Shown one piece after another: positions 26,056-33,372 of a stretch of 64,000 bases of DNA (its first letter is position 1; each line of letters begins with the position of its first letter). Source of the DNA: CAZJBS01 sp964544475 (GTDB taxonomy: Bacteria; CLD3; SB21); assembly GCA_964544475.1 (NCBI GenBank), contig CAZJBS010000008.1, positions 73,922 to 137,921 on the forward strand. The letters run 5' to 3'. The notes beneath the pieces were generated by a model, which had not been told where the DNA came from, made no database searches, and worked only from the letters and a program-made list of their open reading frames with translations. The position numbers and the translations under genes are program-made.

Positions 26056-26603
26056 AAATCTATACGAAAACCGGCGATGACGGCACGACGGGTCTTTTTG
26101 GAGGTGAACGTATTCAAAAAGACGCGCTGAGAATTGAATCGTATGGAACGGTGGACGAACTGAACGCCACTCTTGGATTGGCCGCCAGTTTTTCCGCCGA
26201 TCAAGAGATAAAGGGCATCTTGAACGGGATACAAAATGATCTATTTGCGGTAGGAGCGGATCTGGCCACACCGTTGCACGTGACCAGTGTGAGGATCCGG
26301 AGAACGGATGCAACCATGACGAAACGCCTGGAAGATACGATAGATGGCATTGATCCGCAGTTGAAGCCTCTGACGCATTTCATTCTACCGGGTGGATCAA
26401 AGGTTGCCGCGATGTTGCACGTGGCCCGCAATGTGTGTCGGCGCGGTGAAAGACTCGTCGTACGGTTGTCGCGAAGTGAGGAGATCACACGAGAGGTGAT
26501 CCTGTATCTCAATCGATTGTCCGACTTGTTGTTTGTAATGGCCCGATGGAGCAATCAAAAAGACGGCGTGTCTGAAATACCATGGAAGGACGGTACACGT
26601 TAG
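26052..26603 (+). CDS. cob(I)alamin adenosyltransferase, PduO type
   Basis: A 183-residue enzyme that transfers adenosyl from ATP to cob(I)alamin. The ATP-binding N-terminus KIYTKTGDDGTTGLFGGERI and the conserved ESYGTVDELNATLG are diagnostic of the PduO/MMAB family, as are ILPGGSKVAAMLHVARNVCRRGERLV and YLNRLSDLLFVMAR. The ATG overlaps the preceding stop by 4 bp (ATGA). It completes the uptake locus by converting imported cobalamin to the coenzyme needed, for example, by methylmalonyl-CoA mutase, which would feed the decarboxylase encoded at 55776-59220. Confidence 0.95.
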   Translation: MKIYTKTGDDGTTGLFGGERIQKDALRIESYGTVDELNATLGLAASFSADQEIKGILNGIQNDLFAVGADLATPLHVTSVRIRRTDATMTKRLEDTIDGIDPQLKPLTHFILPGGSKVAAMLHVARNVCRRGERLVVRLSRSEEITREVILYLNRLSDLLFVMARWSNQKDGVSEIPWKDGTR

Positions 26604-26608
26604 CGCTG

Positions 26609-26812
26609 CTACTCCGGGTGGCAACCGCTTCGCTTCAGGCAGCCGGTGCATGTGTTGGCCAATGGCATTGGGTGCCAACAACGAGGGCAATGCGTGAGAA
26701 ACTGGTTTTCGATCTCGAGCCGGCAGCACTCGCAAGTACGGACAAATTGGGAAGTCGCCTGTAGCGTACCTGGTATTTCGATGGTGCATGAATTCATGGT
26801 TTTTCTTGTCAT
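26609..26812 (-). CDS. small Cys-rich protein coupled to feoB
   Basis: A 67-residue protein whose ATG overlaps the feoB stop by 4 bp (ATGA), a clear sign of translational coupling. It has nine cysteines, mostly in CxxC-like pairs: CECC, HCPRC, TCTGC and a final GC, suggesting a zinc ribbon or iron-binding knuckle. There is no TM helix. It is shorter than FeoC and lacks the FeoC winged-helix pattern, and it is also unlike the known FeoB-associated Cys-rich membrane protein. I know no family for it. A role as an iron or zinc-binding helper of FeoB is inferred from position. Confidence 0.7.
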   Translation of the reverse strand: MTRKTMNSCTIEIPGTLQATSQFVRTCECCRLEIENQFLTHCPRCWHPMPLANTCTGCLKRSGCHPE

Positions 26813-28851
26813 ATGATCAAAGCCAGTATCTGAGCGACGATTCCGCCAATGGTGAATGCGCCAATCCAGGTGCCTATCCAGATGACGGCTCCCTCTTTCC
26901 AGCCCCTTTCTTTCATCAAAACGACCACACTGGCCACGCATGGGACGAAGAGGGTCAGCGTGACAAGGCCGACCAGGATCTGCGGTGAAGTAAGCGACAT
27001 TGTCAGAAAGCCAGCCGCCCCAAAGTCCCTGCGGACCATGCCCATCACGAAGGCAGTGGCTGCTTCACGGGGTAATAACAGCCATTTGGTTGTGAGAGGA
27101 GCGAAAAGGTCCTGCCACATCTGCAGTAATCCGGTCACTTGCATGAAGGACACGATGGTCGCACCAAAGAAAAACCACGGCGTCGCTTCCTTCATGAAAC
27201 CATAACTCTTGATAAACGTCTTCCTGGCTACATTATCAAATTTTGGCCAACGCATGGGTGGCAGATCAATGAGCAATGCCGAGGATTTGCCAGGCAATGA
27301 GGCGTTGAGGATTGTTCCGACGACGGCCAGTATCACAAACATGATGACGACATACGAAAGGGTATAGAGACCGCCAGCCGAAGCCAGGAGCGCCGTAATG
27401 ACGGCCAACTGGGCCGAGCAGGGTATGACGAAATTCAAAATGGCGGCGGCGATGGTCTTTTCGCGGGAAGTCGAAAGAAGACGCGTGGTGATCGTGGCCA
27501 TGGTCACACAACCGAAGCCAAGAAGAATTGGAATAACGGCCCGGCCATTGAGACCAATGCCGGTCATCAGGCGATCCACCAAAGTGGCCAGACGGGGGAG
27601 ATAACCACAATCCTCCAAGATGGCCAGGAATGTGTAGAAACCAACCACAAGGGGCAACAGGAGAAAAAGCAGGTAAGTGATCGTCATAGTCAAAATGCCA
27701 AATTCTCCGGCAAGCATCGTGCTGATCGGTCCATGAAAATCGAATGTGCGAACGACGTCACGGCCTTTCTCGAATGTTTCAAGTTCGCTGAGACGGGCTG
27801 GCTGGGAACGAGTGCCCTCAGGGAAGTCAAAGGACCGTGTTTCAGATATCTTTTCCTCACCCTGCTCGTCGGTCGTCACGATATCAGAGACGATGGTGAC
27901 CGAGCTGTATCCTGCCACGACATCCTTGATCGTGCGTTCATAGACTTTGTTCCCGAGTTCGACTTCCGTAAAACCAACGACATCCTGCGCAATCCAGACG
28001 CCGACAATTTGATAAAGGAGAAACAGCACACCAACGATCAAAGGGAATCCCACGACCGGATGCAAGGCCATTTTGCCCAACCATAGTCGCAAGGTTGTGC
28101 TCTCATCACTTTTGGTCGCTTTCTCGATGATCTCGTTGACGCGCTGCCGGCGGGATATGTATGACGATTCGCGGTTGGGCAAGGGATGGACGCCGTGACG
28201 GATGGCAATGGCCTCATCGCCTTCGTAAATCATCATGGCTTCCGGTTGCGATCCGACCATACGAAGTAAATCGTGAAGTTGACTATGTAGTGTATCGTTG
28301 GCACGGCCAGGCTGGGCTTTGTCCAACGCAGCGGCCACGTCTTCCAAACCGGTTTTGTTGATGGCGGACGTGGGGATTACTTTGACACCCAGGAGATCCT
28401 CCAGCAGGGGTACGTTTAATTGGACACCCTCTTTGTTGACCTCATCCATGAAATTCAAGGCAATCACCATGGGGAAGCCCATGTCGATGAGTTGGAGTGT
28501 CAGGAACAGATCTCTTTCAAGATGGACGGCATCCACGACGTTCAAGATAACGTCCGCGTCAAGAATAACGTCGCGGGCTACGCGTTCTTCATCGTTGAAC
28601 GAGGAGACGCCATAGATACCAGGAGTATCCCAAATCGTATGATTTCCGAATCGCCCCTGGCAAACATCGACGGTCGTACCAGGGTAATTGGATACGTCTA
28701 CATACAGTCCACTGAGATAATTGAAAAAGACGGATTTCCCGACATTGGGATTGCCGGCCAGTACAATTTTTTTCGGATCGGCAGAACTGGTATTGTCTTC
28801 GTGACGTGTATGATGGTGATAATTGGGAACAGGTGTCGTGGAAGCGCGCAT
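26809..28851 (-). CDS. feoB: ferrous iron transporter FeoB
   Basis: A 680-residue Fe(II) transporter. The N-terminal G protein has G1 GNPNVGKS (33-40), G2 around YPGTTVD, G3 DTPG and G4 NFMDE (in place of NxxD NKxD, as in FeoB). The membrane part carries two Gate domains, with NFVIPCSAQLAVI near residue 490 and GMVRRDFGAAGF near 620. The extreme N-terminus before the G domain is His-rich (HHHTRH, 12-17), possibly a metal-binding site and not usual. feoA ends 3 bp upstream, and the small Cys-rich gene overlaps its stop. Confidence 0.96.
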   Translation of the reverse strand: MRASTTPVPNYHHHTRHEDNTSSADPKKIVLAGNPNVGKSVFFNYLSGLYVDVSNYPGTTVDVCQGRFGNHTIWDTPGIYGVSSFNDEERVARDVILDADVILNVVDAVHLERDLFLTLQLIDMGFPMVIALNFMDEVNKEGVQLNVPLLEDLLGVKVIPTSAINKTGLEDVAAALDKAQPGRANDTLHSQLHDLLRMVGSQPEAMMIYEGDEAIAIRHGVHPLPNRESSYISRRQRVNEIIEKATKSDESTTLRLWLGKMALHPVVGFPLIVGVLFLLYQIVGVWIAQDVVGFTEVELGNKVYERTIKDVVAGYSSVTIVSDIVTTDEQGEEKISETRSFDFPEGTRSQPARLSELETFEKGRDVVRTFDFHGPISTMLAGEFGILTMTITYLLFLLLPLVVGFYTFLAILEDCGYLPRLATLVDRLMTGIGLNGRAVIPILLGFGCVTMATITTRLLSTSREKTIAAAILNFVIPCSAQLAVITALLASAGGLYTLSYVVIMFVILAVVGTILNASLPGKSSALLIDLPPMRWPKFDNVARKTFIKSYGFMKEATPWFFFGATIVSFMQVTGLLQMWQDLFAPLTTKWLLLPREAATAFVMGMVRRDFGAAGFLTMSLTSPQILVGLVTLTLFVPCVASVVVLMKERGWKEGAVIWIGTWIGAFTIGGIVAQILALII

Positions 28852-28854
28852 GGT

Positions 28855-29085
28855 CTAATCGGCTTGTTCGACGAGTATCTCATCGGCGATTTCCCGTCCA
28901 ATGGCAATTTCCTGCTTCCGGTATCTGATAACCAACGGACCAAAAGGAAGTTTTTGGTAGCATTTGGCGTAGCAGCCGACTCCCAGGCCGAAACGTATTA
29001 ACTGAGTACGAATATCGGTATTGGGAATAGACGTGATTCGAAAAACGTCATTTCGGATGAGTGTGGAGAGTTTCCTGGAAGTCAT
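28855..29085 (-). CDS. feoA: FeoA SH3-like protein
   Basis: A 76-residue cytoplasmic protein with the FeoA fold: an IRTQLIRFGLGVGCYAKC segment, a GPLVIRYRKQEIAIGREIADEI core. FeoA is needed for FeoB-dependent Fe(II) uptake. AGGA is 8 bp before the ATG. It is first in feoA-feoB-small ORF, and the -10 box and palindrome lie 23-54 bp upstream. Confidence 0.9.
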   Translation of the reverse strand: MTSRKLSTLIRNDVFRITSIPNTDIRTQLIRFGLGVGCYAKCYQKLPFGPLVIRYRKQEIAIGREIADEILVEQAD

Positions 29086-29107
29086 CGGGATCGTCCTGGT
29101 TCATTCA

Positions 29108-29135
29108 TTGCAATTGAGACTATGTCTCAATGCAA
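29108..29135 (-). promoter_or_regulatory. palindromic operator of feoAB
   Basis: ATTGAGAC (29113-29120) and GTCTCAAT (29124-29131) form a perfect 8-bp inverted repeat around TAT; the arms extend to TTGCA/TGCAA at 29108-29112 and 29131-29135 with one base bulged. It begins at the -10 box of the feoA promoter and covers the likely start site, the usual place for a metal-dependent repressor. The half site is not the standard Fur or DtxR consensus. Confidence 0.6.
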
Positions 29136-29162
29136 GATAAAAGTTAAACGTAGAAAAGTCAA
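29134..29162 (-). promoter_or_regulatory. feoAB promoter
   Basis: On the minus strand, TTGACT (29157-29162), a 17-bp spacer and TATCTT (29134-29139), 49 bp before feoA. The inverted repeat 29108-29135 overlaps its downstream edge. Confidence 0.6.
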
Positions 29163-29216
29163 GTCATTTACATGTCACATCTCCAGATGTCCGCTATTAC
29201 AATAGTCAGAAATTAC

Positions 29217-29245
29217 TTGCCTTGAAATGATTTTTATCATATTAT
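29217..29245 (+). promoter_or_regulatory. promoter of the cytochrome/porin/cupredoxin unit
   Basis: TTGCCT (29217-29222), a 17-bp spacer and TATTAT (29240-29245), 19 bp before the start at 29265. A short TGAT-TTTT-ATCA inverted repeat lies in the spacer and could be a weak Fur-like site. Confidence 0.5.
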
Positions 29246-29264
29246 TTTCGCAGGAGTCAAGTCA

Positions 29265-30026
29265 TTGTTTATTCACAAAATCCGTCATTCTGTCGTTACA
29301 TCCGTGGCCGCTGTGTGCATCGCAACGTTGTGTTCGTGCGAACTGGAACGGCCATCGGAAGATGATATTATCTCCCAAGGGAGACGTTTATTCAGGGATA
29401 CAAAATATTCAGCAGGACATGATACGAGTTGCGAGACATGCCACCCGGACGGTCACATGGACAATCGGCTGTGGCACTTTGACGCCATTCACAGGGTCGG
29501 TGATTCAGTTCGAACACTGACGTTGTGGGGAATAGCCGGTACGGGCGCTCCATACTTGTGGGATGCTACGAGGCGTGATCTTTATGAAGTGACCAGACTT
29601 TATACGGACACGATTATGGGCGGACATGCGACCGATGGAGAACTCGAAGCGCTGGTGGCCTACCAGAAGTCCCTCGTCTTTCCGTCGAATCCTTATGTCA
29701 ATTCTGACGGCACATTGACTACGGCCCAGGCGCGGGGAAGAACTATCTATGAGACCAAAGGGTTGTGTTCACCCTGTCACACTCTTCCGACAGGTACTAA
29801 CGGCAAGGCGAAAAACATAGGAACCGGAGGAATCATCAAGACGCCAGGCCTGCGGGGCGCCTATTCCTATGGTCAGTTCTTCCATGACGGCCGTGCAAAG
29901 TCTCTGCGAGAAGTGATCGATTTCTATGATGCGGACACGAGCGGCATCCTGAAGTTGAGTGGGTTTGACATTAACCTCCTGGAAAACGAAAAATCCGATT
30001 TGATTGAGTTTCTAAGGACACTGTAA
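29265..30026 (+). CDS. di-haem cytochrome c lipoprotein (MauG/CcpA-like), copy 1
   Basis: A TTG start at 29265 is preferred: AGGAG at 29252-29256 is 8 bp upstream. The 253-residue product has a lipobox LCSC (C25), then two haem motifs, CETCH (56-60) and CSPCH (168-172), with the second in a C-terminal cytochrome domain ending in GAYSYGQFFHDGRAKSLREVI. Two-domain proteins like this are related to bacterial cytochrome c peroxidase and MauG. At 253 residues it is shorter than typical CcpA. It would sit on a membrane surface in the periplasm or outside; peroxidase activity is possible but not shown. Confidence 0.78.
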   Translation: MFIHKIRHSVVTSVAAVCIATLCSCELERPSEDDIISQGRRLFRDTKYSAGHDTSCETCHPDGHMDNRLWHFDAIHRVGDSVRTLTLWGIAGTGAPYLWDATRRDLYEVTRLYTDTIMGGHATDGELEALVAYQKSLVFPSNPYVNSDGTLTTAQARGRTIYETKGLCSPCHTLPTGTNGKAKNIGTGGIIKTPGLRGAYSYGQFFHDGRAKSLREVIDFYDADTSGILKLSGFDINLLENEKSDLIEFLRTL

Positions 30027-30028
30027 TC

Positions 30029-30793
30029 ATGAAGCGCATACTGTCTAATTTTGGTGTATTGGCCGCCTTGTTGATGTGGATAGCGTGTGACAAAGAGGTG
30101 CCGGACGAGGATCCTCGCATCAAACTCGGCAGAACACTGTTCAATGACGTCAAATTCAGCCATAATAGCTCTGCGAGTTGTGCCACGTGTCATCCGAACG
30201 GGGATATGGATAACAAGAAGCACCTTCTGCCGATAGCGCCAGACAGCCTTTCCACGCCGACCTTGTTTGGAGTGAAGGACACACCGCCCTATTTGTGGTT
30301 TGCGGATGGCGGAAGGGATTTGCGTGTCCTGACACGCATCGTGATTGAAGACATCATGGGTGGTTCGGTGGATTCCATTGAATTGGACGCGCTGGAAGCT
30401 TACCAACTGTCCTTGACGTTTCCGGCCAATCCGTGGAAAAACGAAGACGGCAGCCTTAGCCCCACTCAGGAACGTGGAAGGCTGGTCTTTGAAAACCAGG
30501 GCAAATGCTCGGTATGCCATGCACCACCCCTGTACTCAGGCTTGGATTCCACCATTCAAATTCGTGCAGGCCGGCCCAAGACGGACGTCCCATCCCTCCG
30601 TTGGGTTTTTGCAACGGCTCCGTATTTTCACGATCACGGGGCTGCCACTCTGCTCGACGTTGTTAGGCATTATGCCGACACCGTCACGACGGAACAGATG
30701 AAAAGTTGGGAATGGGACAAGCTGGGCATCCTGGATATTGACCTGACCGAACAAGAGAAATTCGATTTAGTGGAATACCTGAAAACCTTGTGA
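30029..30793 (+). CDS. di-haem cytochrome c lipoprotein, copy 2
   Basis: A 254-residue paralogue of the preceding cytochrome, starting 2 bp after its stop. The lipobox is MWIAC (C20). The haem motifs are CATCH (51-55) and CSVCH (about 163-167), and the C-terminal APYFHDHGAATLLDVV matches copy 1. The tandem lipoproteins with complementary haems could form an electron-transfer pair. It is followed by a porin-like gene in overlapping position. Confidence 0.78.
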   Translation: MKRILSNFGVLAALLMWIACDKEVPDEDPRIKLGRTLFNDVKFSHNSSASCATCHPNGDMDNKKHLLPIAPDSLSTPTLFGVKDTPPYLWFADGGRDLRVLTRIVIEDIMGGSVDSIELDALEAYQLSLTFPANPWKNEDGSLSPTQERGRLVFENQGKCSVCHAPPLYSGLDSTIQIRAGRPKTDVPSLRWVFATAPYFHDHGAATLLDVVRHYADTVTTEQMKSWEWDKLGILDIDLTEQEKFDLVEYLKTL

Positions 30794-30804
30794 GGATATG
30801 CCGT

Positions 30805-32016
30805 ATGCGTCATATGGTTTCGATGGCAGTAGTTGCCTTTTACCTTGCCCATTCCATTGCCGCGCAGGAAACCGACTCGCTGGCCGTTGAGGAAATATCG
30901 GTGGTGGAGCGCTCGGTGAGCATGGGCGGAATCGTGGATCTGGTGTACCACCACGGCGACGACCCATCCCTCAATCAGAATACGCTCGGGGATAACAACT
31001 TCAACCGGGTCCGTTCCCTGCTCAATTTTCGCTTTGAACAGCCGGATCGACTGAACGCGGATATCGAGGTGCTATTTGACGATCAGTCAAAGGACAAAGT
31101 GCGTTTGCAGGGCGCCTTCGTGACCATCTTCAATCTTCCGGATGACCGCCTGAACATCATGATCGGCAAAATTCCCAATCTGTTTGGGACGTTTGCGCGC
31201 CGTGAATTCTCGGATGTCAATCCGTTGGTTGGCCAGCCACTGGTTCGACAATACCGGACGACTTTGGATTGGAATAACCTGTGGGATAACAGGGAACAAC
31301 TTATCCGGAAATACCGTCGGCTGAGTGCTGCGGGCCAGCTACCAATTGATGCCGTGAAAGCGGCGACACCCACCGTGTACGATGCAAGGTGGGACTTTGG
31401 AATAGAGCTTTTTGGCAACCTTTCTGTGCTGGATTACCAACTGGCCGTCACCGAGGGATCGATTTCGAACCCGGAAGCGGATCTCAACAAAGGCAAACAG
31501 TTTCTTGGAAGATTGGGTTTTCATGGATGGCCGGGTCTCAAGTTTGGCGTATCGGGTGCGATCAACCCATATCTTTCTGCCGCGGACGATCAACGGTTAT
31601 TGGAAGCCGGCAAAGGGAAGGGGGAATTCTTCCAAAAGGCGGTTGGGATGGATATCGAAGCAAGTTACCGGTATGTCATGCTATTCAGTGAATTTGTGTT
31701 CAGCACCTGGGACGCCACGGTCGTGGAGAAGAAACTGGAAAATTGGTCATGGTATGCTGATGCAAAGGTCAAGCTTCATCCAAGGTGGTACATGGCCGGA
31801 CGTTATGACATGATGCGATTCAGCAAAATTCGAAATCCGGACACGGGCCGAAAGGAAGGTTGGGATTACGACATCACCCGAATCGAGGCGGGCATTGGTT
31901 TTCGGGTGACGAGTGACGCCACGGTGAAATTGGTCGAACAAATCACGATGTTTGAAAAAGTGTCCGGATTGAAAAAACTGTATACGACGGCCGTGCAGTT
32001 GTCGGTGCCATTTTAG
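30805..32016 (+). CDS. outer-membrane porin-like protein
   Basis: A 403-residue secreted protein; the signal peptide ends near SIAAQ (about residue 22). From there the sequence alternates in amphipathic strands typical of a beta-barrel (VDLVYHHGDD, ADIEVLFDDQSKDKVRLQGAF, MIGKIPNLFGTFARRE), ending with a Phe, VQLSVPF, like the barrel assembly signal. It resembles phosphate-selective (OprP/O-like) or related porins, but no specificity can be read. ATG 30805 is chosen; GTG 30790 overlaps the previous stop. It is co-transcribed with the two cytochromes and the cupredoxin. Confidence 0.65.
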   Translation: MRHMVSMAVVAFYLAHSIAAQETDSLAVEEISVVERSVSMGGIVDLVYHHGDDPSLNQNTLGDNNFNRVRSLLNFRFEQPDRLNADIEVLFDDQSKDKVRLQGAFVTIFNLPDDRLNIMIGKIPNLFGTFARREFSDVNPLVGQPLVRQYRTTLDWNNLWDNREQLIRKYRRLSAAGQLPIDAVKAATPTVYDARWDFGIELFGNLSVLDYQLAVTEGSISNPEADLNKGKQFLGRLGFHGWPGLKFGVSGAINPYLSAADDQRLLEAGKGKGEFFQKAVGMDIEASYRYVMLFSEFVFSTWDATVVEKKLENWSWYADAKVKLHPRWYMAGRYDMMRFSKIRNPDTGRKEGWDYDITRIEAGIGFRVTSDATVKLVEQITMFEKVSGLKKLYTTAVQLSVPF

Positions 32017-32028
32017 AGGAGCCTGTGC

Positions 32029-32739
32029 ATGAAAATCCTTGCTCTGGTCACAATACTGGCGGCCTTTGGTGCCGTTGGATTGGGAGGACTGAGATATTTC
32101 GAAACGCTCGATCGGGCCGGGGATGCAGCGGCCCTGGAAGCGCCGGCCGGGGACGGCAGAATTTCGGGACGCGTCCAGATCACGAAATCATCCTCATCGT
32201 CGTCCCGTTCGGCGAAGGGGCTTTACGGAAAAAGCACGTCGCGCCTTTCCAAGTCCGCGGCATCCGACAAACGTGCGATCGTTTATCTTTCCAATGTACC
32301 AGGACGGTATCAGCCACCCCAAAGCCGGCCGGCCATGCGGCAGAAAAATATTTCAATCGTTCCGCACGTCTTGCCCGTCCTTGTCGGAACAACCGTGGAT
32401 TTTCCAAATGACGACGAAATCTATCATAATATTTTTTCTCTCTCTTCGGTCAAATCGTTTGACTTGGGACGTTATGCAAAAGGCGTCAGCAAGTCGGTTA
32501 CGTTTTCGAAGACCGGCGAAGTGAAAGTGTTTTGTGACATCCACTCCCAGATGAGTGCTTTTGTACTTGTTTTGCAAAATCCGTATTATGCAATCTGCGC
32601 GGCCGACGGTGAGTATGCGATTGAGGGAATACCCGCCGGGACGTACGACGTAGTAGTCTGGCACGAGTCGGGAGGAAGACAATCGCGACGGGTATCCGTG
32701 TCCGCTGCGCAGGCGCAAAAGATGGATTTCACGCTTTGA
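32029..32739 (+). CDS. cupredoxin-domain protein (blue copper)
   Basis: A 236-residue exported protein with an N-terminal hydrophobic anchor (residues 2-20). Residues about 45-190 form a cupredoxin with a complete type I copper set: H133, C169, H172 and M175 (YHNIF and CDIHSQM). The C-terminal part (GEYAIEGIPAGTYDVVVWHE) is a carboxypeptidase-regulatory-like (CarboxypepD_reg) strand module, as in methylamine-utilisation plastocyanin-like proteins. It closes the cytochrome/porin unit, so it likely carries single electrons between the di-haem lipoproteins and another partner. Confidence 0.8.
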   Translation: MKILALVTILAAFGAVGLGGLRYFETLDRAGDAAALEAPAGDGRISGRVQITKSSSSSSRSAKGLYGKSTSRLSKSAASDKRAIVYLSNVPGRYQPPQSRPAMRQKNISIVPHVLPVLVGTTVDFPNDDEIYHNIFSLSSVKSFDLGRYAKGVSKSVTFSKTGEVKVFCDIHSQMSAFVLVLQNPYYAICAADGEYAIEGIPAGTYDVVVWHESGGRQSRRVSVSAAQAQKMDFTL

Positions 32740-32777
32740 CCTTCGGCTCCAGCCAGACAGAATATCCGCAATACCCC

Positions 32778-32806
32778 TTGCAAGAGTCCGTCCCGGCCCA
32801 TAAATT
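32778..32806 (+). promoter_or_regulatory. putative promoter of TPR lipoprotein-pyk
   Basis: TTGCAA (32778-32783), a 17-bp spacer and TAAATT (32801-32806) in the gap before the TPR lipoprotein at 32849. Confidence 0.35.
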
Positions 32807-32848
32807 ACGCCCCGTCAAGAATTCCAACAACTAAAGAGGTAAGGATTC

Positions 32849-33370
32849 ATGAAATTTCGCAAAGTAACATGTGCGATTGCCGTATCGGTGATGATCATAC
32901 AGACCGGCTGCTCGAAAAACCTGGATACGGTTCTCAGTGATGCCGACAGTCTTGCGTCTCGCGGGAACATTGAAGAGGCGATTAGTGGTCTCAAGGAAAC
33001 AGAGAAGGAATATGCCTCTGATACAACGGCGGTCATGCGCATTCGTACAAAGATGGTTGACATTTATGGTTACTATGGTGCGAATTATTCGGCCGCCATT
33101 TCTATGCTGGCCGAGTCTATCGATCGCTATCCTGATCGGCCGGAAACTGCCGGCAATCTGTTTAAGTTGGCGTTTACATACGAAACGCTCAGGGGCGATC
33201 TAAGGAAAGCCAGGGAATATTATGAGTTGTTTCTTCAAAGATACCCGGGCCATGAACTGGCGGAAAGTGTTCGGGTTAACCTGGAACACCTCGGGGAGTC
33301 CGAAGAGGACATGCTGAAACGTATTCTCGAAAAGGCGGCGAAAGACTCAGCATCAAAGAAAGCGCCTTGA
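32849..33370 (+). CDS. TPR lipoprotein
   Basis: A 173-residue lipoprotein with lipobox QTGC (C21) and GAGGTAAGG ahead of the start. Residues about 30-150 hold three TPR-like helix pairs (DSLASRGNIEEAISGLKETE, AISMLAESIDRYPDRPE, AREYYELFLQRYPGHELAE), recalling YbgF/BamD type outer-membrane scaffolds. The tail is Lys/Ser-rich. The pyk start follows within 2 bp, so the two genes are probably co-transcribed although unrelated in role. Confidence 0.7.
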   Translation: MKFRKVTCAIAVSVMIIQTGCSKNLDTVLSDADSLASRGNIEEAISGLKETEKEYASDTTAVMRIRTKMVDIYGYYGANYSAAISMLAESIDRYPDRPETAGNLFKLAFTYETLRGDLRKAREYYELFLQRYPGHELAESVRVNLEHLGESEEDMLKRILEKAAKDSASKKAP

Positions 33371-33372
33371 GG

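Noticed and set aside
29223..29239. Fur box in the cytochrome promoter spacer
   Set aside because: Only a four-base half site with a T-rich centre; too short to support Fur binding.
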